A DNA stretch of 57,888 bases from CAZMGT01 sp964565895 (GTDB lineage Bacteria > Armatimonadota > Zipacnadia > UBA1398 > CAZMGT01). Below, in pieces: positions 1-7,876 of this stretch. A program made the position numbers and the translations under genes. A model generated the notes under the pieces. That model was not told the DNA's origin, did no database searches, and saw nothing but the letters and a program-made list of their open reading frames with translations. Within the stretch, counting starts at the first letter, position 1; each line of letters opens with the position of its first letter. The stretch lies in the NCBI GenBank assembly GCA_964565895.1, contig CAZMGT010000017.1:1-57888 (forward strand), written 5' to 3'.

Positions 1-4
1 CAGC

Positions 5-694
5 CTAGTGGCTGCACCAGCGGTAGCCCACGCCGAGGAACACGTTGTTCCCGCCCGGCGCAAAAGCGTTCTGCAGGAACACCTCGGCGGTCAGCCCCTC
101 GCCCTCTTCGTCGCGCGTCTCCAAGTAGCGGAACCCGAGGTTAATGTTCTGTCCGTCCCACTCGACCAAGCCACGCCAGTTGTCGGAAATATCGCCGTCC
201 AAGCCAACGAGGAACTGCCACTTGTTAACCTCGCTATAGGCCACGCCGAACGTCAGGCGGCTTGTGGTCTCCTCTTCCTCGTCGAAGTAGTTGGTGGCCA
301 CAACGTAGTACGTCCGGCCGTTGGGCCCGCGGCCGATTAAGTCGCGGATGCCGATGGAGATCGGCGTGTCGATGTCCCGGCTCTCCTCGAAGCGATACTT
401 CACGTTGATGAACGTTGCCGGAGCGACGACGCTTCCCGGAGGGGTGAGCAACTGCGCGGCGCTAACCTCGAACTGATCGTCAATGCCAAAGCACGCCGAG
501 ATATACTGTCTGTTCTCGCCGCCCACAGTAAGGTTGCGGGCGAACACGTCGTAAACCTCTTCCTCCTGCACGTCGGCGGAGGGGGTGAAGATCAACCCCG
601 TATCCCCCAAGGCTGTGGGCTCGGCGTATGCCGCGCTCGCCAAGAGCGGGAGGCATACGACAACAGCGGCCATCACGATGGGCAAGCTTTTCAC
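5..694 (-). CDS. Small exported beta-rich protein, YjbH-like outer-membrane type
   Basis: The product has 229 residues. An N-terminal signal peptide (residues 1 to about 24, ending ASAAYAEP) is followed by alternating hydrophobic/polar strands rich in Gly, Tyr and Phe, ending GVGYRW, as in small outer-membrane barrels. The segment GDTGLIFTPSAD resembles the start of YjbH/exopolysaccharide-type barrel proteins. The start is GTG at 694 with a strong Shine-Dalgarno (GGAGG, 9 nt upstream). It has the same size and general style as the exported protein at 16865-17473, but no clear residue-level homology is visible by eye. Function unknown. An outer-membrane or periplasmic location is inferred from the signal peptide and strand pattern. 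Confidence 0.7.
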   Translation of the reverse strand: MKSLPIVMAAVVVCLPLLASAAYAEPTALGDTGLIFTPSADVQEEEVYDVFARNLTVGGENRQYISACFGIDDQFEVSAAQLLTPPGSVVAPATFINVKYRFEESRDIDTPISIGIRDLIGRGPNGRTYYVVATNYFDEEEETTSRLTFGVAYSEVNKWQFLVGLDGDISDNWRGLVEWDGQNINLGFRYLETRDEEGEGLTAEVFLQNAFAPGGNNVFLGVGYRWCSH

Positions 695-823
695 AATACA
701 AAACCTCCTTTGCCTAAGTCCCTAGCCCCGGGGTGTCCTCGTTTCCCCCAGAGCGATTTTCCTCTTGTTCTTCTGAACACGACCAACGTTTCCCTTCGCT
801 TAAGCAAAGAGTTTTGCCGCCGT

Positions 824-852
824 TTGACGGCGCAAATCGCCCATGCTAGATT
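824..852 (+). promoter_or_regulatory. Sigma70-type promoter with extended -10, upstream of the SpoIID gene
   Basis: TTGACG at 824-829, a 17-nt spacer and TAGATT at 847-852, preceded by TGC (extended -10). Transcription should begin near 859, only about 3 nt before the ATG at 862, so the transcript is predicted to be leaderless. Confidence 0.6.
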
Positions 853-861
853 GGCGGAGCA

Positions 862-2496
862 ATGGCCCGCGCGTTGGCCATCGCCGGAGCGACCTTCGCC
901 GCGGCGCTAGCTATTTTACCCGCGCCGCGCGGCGCCCGCGCCGAGGGCCTGTTCGCCCTCGTGCAGCGCTTCGCCCCCTATGCCCGGGGGCAAATTCCCC
1001 TGCGCATCTGCCTTGCCCAGCAGGCGCGTTCGGTGCGTATTAGCTGCGACGCTCCGCTTGCGCTGACCGTTTCCGAGCCAGCGCGCGCTTCGATCACTGA
1101 AACTGATCTCAAAGAGGTGGTGTTCACGGCCCAGCGCGCGGCGCGCCCGGCGTATTTGGTGCAGATTAGGGGCTTCGCCGAGGCGGGCGAGGCGCGCAAG
1201 CTGGCGCAGGAGCTTTGCGCGCGCGGGTTCGTCGCGCAGGCGGCCGAGCTTTCCAACGGCGCGCCGGTGGTTCTCGTGGAAGGCGACGGCGAGGCGCGCG
1301 ACGCGCCGGCGATGCTGCAGCGCGTGTGTCAGGCGGCGCCCTTGCCCGCGGGGACGGTGGCCGTCGTCGTCCCCGGAGATCGCGTGCCCGCGCCGGTGCG
1401 CGTCGCTCTCGCCGGCGCGGGGGCGGATGGTGTGGCGCGCGCGCTGGTCTCGCCGGCAGCGGGGCACGCGCTCGCGCTGCGCTGGTATTGCCCCGGCGCC
1501 CGGCAGCCGGTGGTCGAACGCCGCGTGCGGGGGACGGTCGAGCTCCGCGCGGGCCGGGAGGGCATTATCGTGATAAACATCGTCGGGCTGGAGGAGTATC
1601 TCGCCGGCGTAGTGGGCAGCGAGATGCCCAGCGACGCTCCTCCTGCGGCGCTGCGCGCGCAAGCGATCGTCGCCCGCACGTATGCTCTGGCGAACCTGGG
1701 CCGCTTCGCCGGCGAGGGCTACGACCTGACCGCCGACGTGCGCTGCCAGGTCTATCGCGGCGTTGCTGCGGAGAGCGCCGCGGTTTGTCGCGCGGTGCGC
1801 GAGACGCGCGGGAAGGTGCTTGCCGCAGGCGGGAAGCTGGCCCCTTGCCCCTATTTCGCCTGTTGCGGGGGGTGCACGGAGGCCGCGCGGGAGGTCTGGC
1901 CCGTGGCGCTTGCTGGCTGCCTGGCGCGGCTGGACGAGCCCGGGGGCGCGCCGCCCCAGCTTGGCGAGGAGCAGGCGCTGCGCCGGTTTTTGCTTGCCCC
2001 GCGGCGCGCGTTTTGCTCCTGGCACCCCTGCTTCCGCTGGCGCAGGAGGTTTTCCGCAAGCGAGCTGGAGCAGAAGCTTCAGCGCAGCCTGCCCGTTCTT
2101 CTCGGCACGCAAGAAGTTGCTCTGGGGCGGCTGTTGGACATAAAGATCGCCCGGCGCACGGCCAGCGGGCGCGTCGCCGCGTTGGCCTTTGTCGGCTCGC
2201 AAAACTCATATACCGTCGAGCGCAGCGCGATTCGCTGGGCGTTTGGCACGGGGACGATCGACAGCCAGGGGCTTTATAGCACGCTGTTTGCCATCGACAA
2301 GGAGCGCGGGCAGGACGGCGTGCCCGTGGCCTATGAGCTATTCGGCGGAGGCTGGGGCCATGGCGTGGGGCTGTGCCAAGCCGGGGCACTGGGCATGGCG
2401 CGGGAGGGGTATTCCGAGGAGCAAATTTTGGCCCATTATTATCCGCAAAGCTCGCTTGTAAACCTGCTCGAGAGCCAGGTGGCCCGCGCTGGCTAG
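862..2496 (+). CDS. Exported SpoIID/LytB-domain protein with SPOR-like region
   Basis: The product has 544 residues. Signal peptide about 1-28; residues about 95-145 look SPOR-like (YLVQIRGFAEAGEARKLA...), the type of fold that binds denuded peptidoglycan glycan; the SpoIID domain runs from about 225 to 530. The family motif GSEMPSDAPPAALRAQA contains the expected catalytic Glu (E254), and GGWGHGVGLCQAGALGMA near the end is the classic SpoIID C-terminal signature. The usual SSSGG.TE segment reads ACCGGCTE here, with extra cysteines. SpoIID proteins are peptidoglycan lytic transglycosylases or amidase enhancers, so a role in wall remodelling outside the cytoplasm is likely. The ATG is almost at the predicted transcription start. 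The tRNA gene at 2515 follows after 18 nt. Confidence 0.88.
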   Translation: MARALAIAGATFAAALAILPAPRGARAEGLFALVQRFAPYARGQIPLRICLAQQARSVRISCDAPLALTVSEPARASITETDLKEVVFTAQRAARPAYLVQIRGFAEAGEARKLAQELCARGFVAQAAELSNGAPVVLVEGDGEARDAPAMLQRVCQAAPLPAGTVAVVVPGDRVPAPVRVALAGAGADGVARALVSPAAGHALALRWYCPGARQPVVERRVRGTVELRAGREGIIVINIVGLEEYLAGVVGSEMPSDAPPAALRAQAIVARTYALANLGRFAGEGYDLTADVRCQVYRGVAAESAAVCRAVRETRGKVLAAGGKLAPCPYFACCGGCTEAAREVWPVALAGCLARLDEPGGAPPQLGEEQALRRFLLAPRRAFCSWHPCFRWRRRFSASELEQKLQRSLPVLLGTQEVALGRLLDIKIARRTASGRVAALAFVGSQNSYTVERSAIRWAFGTGTIDSQGLYSTLFAIDKERGQDGVPVAYELFGGGWGHGVGLCQAGALGMAREGYSEEQILAHYYPQSSLVNLLESQVARAG

Positions 2497-2514
2497 GGAA
2501 AGGCAGGTGCCGCG

Positions 2515-3150
2515 GTGGGCGCCATCGTTAAAGTTAGCCCAAACGCGCCGGAGGGCGAGGTAATTGCGCGGGCGGCGGAGGTCCTGCGCCGCGGGGGGCT
2601 CGTCGCCTTTCCCACAGAAACCGTCTATGGCCTTGGGGCAAGCGCGAACAGCGCCGCGGGCGAGGCGCGGCTTGTGGCCGTCAAGCGCCGGCCGCCGGAC
2701 AAGCCGTTTACCCTGCTCGCGGCGAGCGCCGCGCAGGCGGAGGGCTACGTTACCCCGAGCGCGCTGTTTTCGCGGCTTGCGCGGCGGTTTTGGCCCGGCC
2801 CGCTGACCATCGTCGCCCCGGCGCGCGAAGGGCGGGGAAACGTTGGGCTGCGCGTGCCCGCGCACCCTGTTCCCCTGGCGCTCGTGCGCGAGCTGGGCTG
2901 CCCCATTTTCGCGCCCAGCGCAAACCGCAGCGGCGAGCCCCCGTGCACCGATGCCCAAAGCGTGGCCGAAGCGCTGGGCGACGAGGTGGACGTTATCCTC
3001 GACGGCGGGCCGGCGCCCGGGGGGAGGGCGTCCACGGTGGTCCTCGTCGCCGGAGAGGAGCTGCGCATCTTGCGCCCGGGGCCGATCTCCGCGGAGCAGC
3101 TCGCCGAGCTCGGCGCGCGCGTCGTTTCCCCCTGCGAAGGAGAGCAGTAG
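2515..3150 (+). CDS. tsaC: Threonylcarbamoyl-AMP synthase (Sua5/YrdC/TsaC family)
   Basis: The product has 211 residues and is the single YrdC domain. Recognisable motifs are GGLVAFPTETVYGLGA near the N-terminus, KRRPPDKPFTLL, the block WPGPLTIV, RVPAHPVPLALV and APSANRSGEPPCTDA. The enzyme makes L-threonylcarbamoyl-AMP from Thr, bicarbonate and ATP for the t6A37 modification of tRNAs. The length fits the short YrdC/TsaC class without the C-terminal Sua5 domain. The start is GTG at 2515, 18 nt after the SpoIID stop, so co-transcription is likely. It ends convergently with the gene at 3259-4077, with a strong terminator between them. Confidence 0.92.
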   Translation: MGAIVKVSPNAPEGEVIARAAEVLRRGGLVAFPTETVYGLGASANSAAGEARLVAVKRRPPDKPFTLLAASAAQAEGYVTPSALFSRLARRFWPGPLTIVAPAREGRGNVGLRVPAHPVPLALVRELGCPIFAPSANRSGEPPCTDAQSVAEALGDEVDVILDGGPAPGGRASTVVLVAGEELRILRPGPISAEQLAELGARVVSPCEGEQ

Positions 3151-3198
3151 CCGCGCGGCGCTGTGCCCCCGGCTCCCGAAAGGCGGCGAAAAAGGCGG

Positions 3199-3233
3199 AA
3201 AAAAACGGGGCGGTGGAAAGCACCCACCGCCCC
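3199..3233 (-). terminator. Rho-independent terminator for the 3259-4077 gene
   Basis: Perfect 10-bp stem GGGGCGGTGG / CCACCGCCCC (3207-3216 with 3224-3233) and a 7-nt loop. Read on the minus strand it is followed by seven T residues (forward A run 3199-3205). It lies just downstream of the minus-strand stop. On the plus strand there is no T tract. Confidence 0.85.
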
Positions 3234-3258
3234 TCGCTGTTTGCGCGCCAAAAGCCCG

Positions 3259-4077
3259 CTACATGGGGCTGGAAACGGTGAAGTGCCACGTGCCGTCCTG
3301 GACGAGGGGGCGGCCGAGCATTTCGCACAGGCTGTCTAGCGGGATAAGCAGGTTGCCCTGGGAGGGAAGCGGGGGCCGGCTTAGCTCAAACGGCTCGCCG
3401 TCGACCATGCCGAACTTGCGGTGGGCGAAGAACGCCAGCCGCCGGTTGTCGATGACGAGGATCGCCGCGCCGAGGTCCGGGTCCCAGGTAACCTCGCCCT
3501 GGAACATCATGGCCAGCTCGGTGGCCGCGATGCGCAACTGGTCGCAGGTGGGCAGGCAGCGATATTTCGTCGGGGTATACTCGCGGCCGTCAACAACAAC
3601 GGTAAGGGCCACGGGGTCGGCGTTGCGCCGGGGTTTGAAGCGCTCGGTCTCAATAACCACCTTGTCGCCGGCGACGCGGTGGAGCTTGGCCCCGACGGTC
3701 TCCGCGAGGAAACCCAAGGGGACAAACATGGCCTCGTCTTTAAGCATTCCCGCGTGGGGGATAAACAGCTCGTAGCCGTTAATCAGCGCTTTGTTTTTGC
3801 GGTTAAAGATGACCACGCGCGTGCCGTGGACATCGAGGGAGCAGGCGCCGAGCTCCTCGTTCCAGCCGAGGCGGGCGTCGAAGAACTCCGCGGCAGCGCG
3901 CGCGGGGATGAGCAGCTCGCCCGTGGTGCCGATCGGTATCGCGGGCGCCTCATAGGCCTCGCCGTCGACGGTAAACTTAAACACAGCGAGAGAATCCGCC
4001 GCGCACAGCGCGCTGGCAACCAACAGGCCCACCGCACACAGCGCAAACACCGCAGACTTGCCTGAGCTCGCGTTCAC
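3259..4077 (-). CDS. Exported protein with two copper-amine-oxidase-N-like domains
   Basis: The product has 272 residues. Signal peptide about 1-27 (KSAVFALCAVGLLVASALCA). Two tandem copies of the Cu_amine_oxidN1-type fold follow: the first contains FKFTVDGEAYE, GELLIPARAAAEFF, LGWNEELG and MFVPLGFLAETVGAKL; the second contains VVVDGREY, LRIAATELAMMF, VTWDPDLGAAIL and LLIPLDSLCEMLG. Such domains are common in secreted proteins of Bacillota and Armatimonadota, where they are substrate- or wall-associated and usually lack oxidase chemistry; no catalytic domain is attached here. I chose GTG 4077 over the upstream extension because AGGGAGGAG lies directly ahead of it and it gives a clean signal peptide. 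A strong terminator follows the stop. Confidence 0.8.
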   Translation of the reverse strand: MNASSGKSAVFALCAVGLLVASALCAADSLAVFKFTVDGEAYEAPAIPIGTTGELLIPARAAAEFFDARLGWNEELGACSLDVHGTRVVIFNRKNKALINGYELFIPHAGMLKDEAMFVPLGFLAETVGAKLHRVAGDKVVIETERFKPRRNADPVALTVVVDGREYTPTKYRCLPTCDQLRIAATELAMMFQGEVTWDPDLGAAILVIDNRRLAFFAHRKFGMVDGEPFELSRPPLPSQGNLLIPLDSLCEMLGRPLVQDGTWHFTVSSPM

Positions 4078-4161
4078 CGGATACTCCTCCCTGCCAGCAG
4101 CATATCGACCCACGTTCCGCACGCACCGCGGGGCGGCTCGCCGACCGCGTGCACGGCGCCG

Positions 4162-4190
4162 AGCGTATCATTGCCCTCGCCGGCTGTCAA
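4162..4190 (-). promoter_or_regulatory. Candidate promoter for the 3259-4077 gene
   Basis: On the minus strand TTGACA (forward 4185-4190), a 17-nt spacer and TACGCT (forward 4162-4167). The -35 is perfect and the -10 weak. The -35 overlaps the stop of the HD-GYP gene. The leader would be about 78 nt. Confidence 0.4.
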
Positions 4191-5593
4191 TTAACGGCGA
4201 TCCGTCCCGGCCGCCGGCGGCGCGCCAGAACGGTGAGCAGCGCCTCCACGACCCGGGGGTGGAACCGCGTGCCGGAGTGTTTGCGTAGGTGCTCCTCGGC
4301 CTCCTCCGGCGAGACGGCCTCCACGCCGATCCCCGAGGTCATAATGTCATATTCGTTGGCTGCGGCAAGCAGCAGCCCTTCGATCGGTATCTCGTCGCCC
4401 TTCAGCCCCTGCGGAAAGCCCGTGCCGTCGTAGTACTCATGGTGGCATTCCACCATGCGCAGCACGGGGCGCAGGAAGGCCACGGGCTCGAGAATCGACC
4501 GGCCGATTAACGGATGGTTCATGCGAATAACATCCTCGGCCAGCCGGTTCTGCTCCAGCCCGACATCGGGCGTGCCGATGTAGCCGATGTCGTGGAGCAG
4601 GGCGCCGAAGCGCAGGGCCTCGATCTTCTCCTCGTCGAAGCCCATCTCCCGCGCCGCTTCCACCACTAATTCTGTAACTCTTTCCGAGTGCCCGCGGCTC
4701 ACAGGATCTTTCGCTTCCAGCGCGCGCATCAGCGCGGACACCGTCTCCACGTAGCCGCTGCGCAGGTTTTCGTAAAGCCCCGCCCGCCAAATGGCCACCG
4801 CGGCGACGTTGGCAAACGTCTGAATGAGGCTTATCTGATCCGCCGAATAGCGCCGGATGCGGTCGGAGTATACCCGGAACACGCCGATCGTCTTTCCCTC
4901 GGCGACGAGCGGGACGCATACTGCGCTGCGCAGCCCCTCCTCCCATACCTCCTTGGGGTACTGCAACAGGTCCGTTTGCGAGACGTCCTCGATGTGCACC
5001 GTCTCGCCGGCGAGCACGCGCTGGTCGAGCTCGCTCTTGTCTACGATCACCGGCCCCTTGGCGATGTAGCGGTCGGACAGCCCCACGCTGCGCATGTGCA
5101 CGAGCTCGCCCGTCTGCTGGTTGAGCAGGCGGATGAGGACACCCTTGGCGTCTACTAGGCGCTTGACGTTCTCGGTGATCAAATCCAGCACTTGGTCGCG
5201 CTCGAGGGTGGAGTTAACGGCGCGCGTTGTTTGAAAGAGGTTCGCGAACTGCTCGGCATGCGCGCGAATTACCGCGCACAGGCGCGAGGTAACGAGGGCC
5301 ACGGTCAGAAACACGGCATAGCGAATGAGCAGCTCGGAGATGTCCTGGGGGATGAGCGTGGGGCCGCGCTCGTGGGGCATCAGCGGGCCGGCGATGTACG
5401 CGGCGACGCTGGCGCAGAACAGCCCGCCGAGGTCTCCGAAGACGAACGCGGCAACGATAATCGGGATATAGAAAAAGTTCACCGCCGGCGAGCCCGAGCC
5501 GCCCATGAGATACGTCGCTCCCGCGGCGCCGGCAAGGAGCAGGGCGACGGCGAAAAACCAGGCCGCTCGCCGGGCAAACAAGCGCGAGCTCAC
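4187..5593 (-). CDS. Membrane GAF/HD-GYP domain protein
   Basis: The product has 468 residues. N-terminal membrane region about 10-110 with three to four hydrophobic segments, GAF domain about 125-270, HD-GYP domain about 285-455. HD-GYP proteins hydrolyse cyclic-di-GMP (some act on cGAMP). Key residues seen: H302, H334-D335, H360, H384-H385 and the signature GTGFP (390-394, for GYP). Two departures from the consensus are visible: HDIGK reads HDIGY (Y338), and the metal-ligand Asp of the usual ADVFDAL reads N413 (ANEYDIM). Catalysis may therefore be altered. The start GTG 5593 has GGAGG about 7 nt upstream. It follows metG after 98 nt. Confidence 0.85.
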   Translation of the reverse strand: MSSRLFARRAAWFFAVALLLAGAAGATYLMGGSGSPAVNFFYIPIIVAAFVFGDLGGLFCASVAAYIAGPLMPHERGPTLIPQDISELLIRYAVFLTVALVTSRLCAVIRAHAEQFANLFQTTRAVNSTLERDQVLDLITENVKRLVDAKGVLIRLLNQQTGELVHMRSVGLSDRYIAKGPVIVDKSELDQRVLAGETVHIEDVSQTDLLQYPKEVWEEGLRSAVCVPLVAEGKTIGVFRVYSDRIRRYSADQISLIQTFANVAAVAIWRAGLYENLRSGYVETVSALMRALEAKDPVSRGHSERVTELVVEAAREMGFDEEKIEALRFGALLHDIGYIGTPDVGLEQNRLAEDVIRMNHPLIGRSILEPVAFLRPVLRMVECHHEYYDGTGFPQGLKGDEIPIEGLLLAAANEYDIMTSGIGVEAVSPEEAEEHLRKHSGTRFHPRVVEALLTVLARRRRPGRIAVN

Positions 5594-5691
5594 TTAACAA
5601 CCTCCGCCCGCGGCCGCAACGCCCATCCGCGTTGGGCCGCGTGTTGTCCTTCGTGCAGTATTGCGCCCGGTCCTTCCCCCACAGGCCACCG

Positions 5692-7620
5692 CTAGCGCAC
5701 CTTGCTCCCCGGGGGGACGGGCCGGTCAACCACAACAAGCCCCAAGGGCTTGTCCTCGCCCACGGCGAGGATCATTCCCTGAGAGGTAACGCCGCGGATC
5801 TTCGCCGGCTTCAAATTTGCCACAAGCACGAGTGTTTTCCCCAACAGCTCCTCCGGGGAAAACTCCTCGGCCACGCCGGCGACGACCGTGCGCTGTTCCG
5901 TCCCCAGGTCTACGGTAAGCGCATAGAGCTTGTCCGCCCCGGGGACCTTGTCTACGGCCAGTACCGTACATGCCCGCAGGTCGATCTTGCTAAACTCGTC
6001 GATAGAGATCAGCGGCTGTTGTGCTTGCTCCATGGGTTCCTCCTCTTTTACGGCAACGGGGCGCTCGATGCGCGGGAAGACGGGCCTTCCCCGGCGCACG
6101 GAGGCTCCGGCGAGGCCCTCCGCGCCCGGCGCGCAAAGCTCGTCCCAGGTGCCCTTAACGCGCGGGGGCAGGCCGAGCTGGCGGCGCAGCTCGCCCGCGG
6201 CGTGGGGCATTACGGGATAGACGAGCAGGCACGCGATGCGGCACACCTCGGCCACGCTAAACAGCGCGTCGGCGAGCTCCTCACGCCGGCCCTCTTTGGC
6301 CAACTGCCAGGGTGCGGTGTAGTCGATGAACTTGTTGGCGCTGCCCAACAGCTCCCACGTGGCCTCGAGCGCCCCGCGAAAGTCAAACTGCTCGTAGCGC
6401 TCGCGCGCCGCAGAAGCTGCCCGCTCCGCGGCCTGGGCCAGCTCGCCGTCCAGCGTTCCCTGTGGCACTTGGCCCTGGAAGTGGCGCTCGATAAGCGGCA
6501 GGGAGCGGTTGACGAGGTTGCCCAAGTCGTTGGCCAGGTCGGCGTTGAGCCGCCCGCGCAGGGCCTCTTCGGAGAAGTTGCAGTCTTGGCCAAACGGCGT
6601 CTCGCGCAGGAGGAAGTAGCGCACGACGTCGAGGGCCACGGGCTCGGCCATGCCCGTCTGCTGGCAGAGGTGCGCGGCGAGCTCGTCCGGGGTAACGAGG
6701 CCCCCCGCGGACTTGGAGATCTTGCTCTTGCCCATGAGCCAAAACCCGTGAGCGACGATCGCCCTAGGGAGGGGGAGCTCCAGGGCCATGAGCATCGCCG
6801 GCCAGAGGGAGCCGTGGAACCGGGTGAGGATGTCCTTGCCGATAAAGTGCACGTCGGCGGGCCAGTAGCGCTCGAAGCGCTCCATGTCGTCGGGGAAGCC
6901 GACGACGGTGAGGTAGTTAATCAGGGCGTCGAACCAGACGTAGACGACGTGCTCGGGGTCGTCGGGGACGGGGACGCCCCAGCCGGAGTTCGGGCGGGAG
7001 ATGCATACGTCGCGCATGCCCTGGCGGATAAAGCTGAGCACCTCGTTGGCGCGGAACTCCGGGCGGATAAACCCCGGGTGGCTCTCGATATACTCCGCCA
7101 CGCGCTCGCCATAGGCCGAGGCGCGGAAGAAATAGGCCGGCTGCCGCCGGCGCTCCACCGGCCGCCCGCACTCCGGGTTGGGGCAGCGGCCGTCGTTAAG
7201 GTCGCTCTCCAGCCAATATGTGGCGCAGGAGACGCAATACCACCCCTCATATTCGCCCTTGTAAATGTCGCCCCGGGCGCGCAGGCGGCGGAACACCTCC
7301 TCCGTGGCGCGGTGGTGCCGCGGCTCGGAGGTGCGGATGAAGTCGTCGTAGGTAATCCCCAGCCGCGCCCAGGCCTCGCGATAGGCGTCGGCCATCTCAT
7401 CGGTGTGCTCTTTCACGGAAAGCCCGCGCTCGGCCGCGGCGCGCTCTACCTTCTCCGCGTGCTCGTCGGTGCCTGTGGCAAAGAACACCTCGCGCCCGAG
7501 CAGGCGCTGAAAGCGGGCGACGGCGTCGGCGGCGATCGTCGTATACGCCGTGCCGATGTGCGGGCGGGCGTTTACGTAGTAGATGGGCGTGGTCACGTAA
7601 TAGGGCTTGCTCTGGGCCAT
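5692..7620 (-). CDS. metG: Methionyl-tRNA synthetase with C-terminal tRNA-binding domain
   Basis: The product has 642 residues. Class I synthetase: HIGH-type motif PHIGTAYT (about 19-27), editing/zinc insert with CVSCATYW and CPNPEC, and KMSKS-type motif GKSKISKS. An anticodon-binding helical domain follows, then a linker and a C-terminal Trbp111/EMAP-type OB fold (SIDEFSKIDLRACTV ... GMILAVGED) that binds tRNA. It charges tRNA-Met in the cytosol. ATG 7620 starts MAQSKPYYVTTPIYYVN, typical of the family. It sits 24 nt after the zinc-ribbon gene in the mfd-ricT run. Confidence 0.97.
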   Translation of the reverse strand: MAQSKPYYVTTPIYYVNARPHIGTAYTTIAADAVARFQRLLGREVFFATGTDEHAEKVERAAAERGLSVKEHTDEMADAYREAWARLGITYDDFIRTSEPRHHRATEEVFRRLRARGDIYKGEYEGWYCVSCATYWLESDLNDGRCPNPECGRPVERRRQPAYFFRASAYGERVAEYIESHPGFIRPEFRANEVLSFIRQGMRDVCISRPNSGWGVPVPDDPEHVVYVWFDALINYLTVVGFPDDMERFERYWPADVHFIGKDILTRFHGSLWPAMLMALELPLPRAIVAHGFWLMGKSKISKSAGGLVTPDELAAHLCQQTGMAEPVALDVVRYFLLRETPFGQDCNFSEEALRGRLNADLANDLGNLVNRSLPLIERHFQGQVPQGTLDGELAQAAERAASAARERYEQFDFRGALEATWELLGSANKFIDYTAPWQLAKEGRREELADALFSVAEVCRIACLLVYPVMPHAAGELRRQLGLPPRVKGTWDELCAPGAEGLAGASVRRGRPVFPRIERPVAVKEEEPMEQAQQPLISIDEFSKIDLRACTVLAVDKVPGADKLYALTVDLGTEQRTVVAGVAEEFSPEELLGKTLVLVANLKPAKIRGVTSQGMILAVGEDKPLGLVVVDRPVPPGSKVR

Positions 7621-7644
7621 GGGCAGATCACTCCGCTTTGTGGG

Positions 7645-7866
7645 CTACGGTTTGCACGAGGAGCACGAGGAGCGCGTGCACGTGGCGCAGGCCGAGCTTG
7701 AGGAGCGCTTGGAGGAGAGCCCCGCGGCGTAAAACGAGGAGAGGAGCTTCTTCGTGCGCCTCGCCCCGCACTGCGGGCAGCGCACGCGCTTGTCCGCTTG
7801 CGAGATGGGCAGGACTTTTTCAAACTCCGCGTCGCAATTTAAGCAGAGATATTCGTAGGTCGGCAT
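7645..7866 (-). CDS. FmdB-type zinc-ribbon protein
   Basis: The product has 73 residues. It begins MPTYEYLCLNCDAEFE, the hallmark of the FmdB putative regulatory family, with CxxC at 8-11 and CPQC at 30-33 forming a zinc ribbon. A Ser/Cys-rich tail (SSSSACATCTRSSCSSC) is usual for the family. ATG 7866 has GAGG about 9 nt upstream and lies 10 nt after the ricT stop, so the two are translationally close. The family is named after a formamidase-cluster gene; its molecular role is not established. Position between ricT and metG suggests co-transcription only. Confidence 0.88.
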   Translation of the reverse strand: MPTYEYLCLNCDAEFEKVLPISQADKRVRCPQCGARRTKKLLSSFYAAGLSSKRSSSSACATCTRSSCSSCKP

Positions 7867-7876
7867 CGGGCAAGCC

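Noticed and set aside
703..717. TTAGGCAAA (minus strand), identical to the left arm plus spacer of the DtxR operator, just upstream of the 5-694 gene
   Set aside because: Only one arm is present and it overlaps the ribosome-binding site; the right arm (CCTAA) is missing, so this is probably chance.
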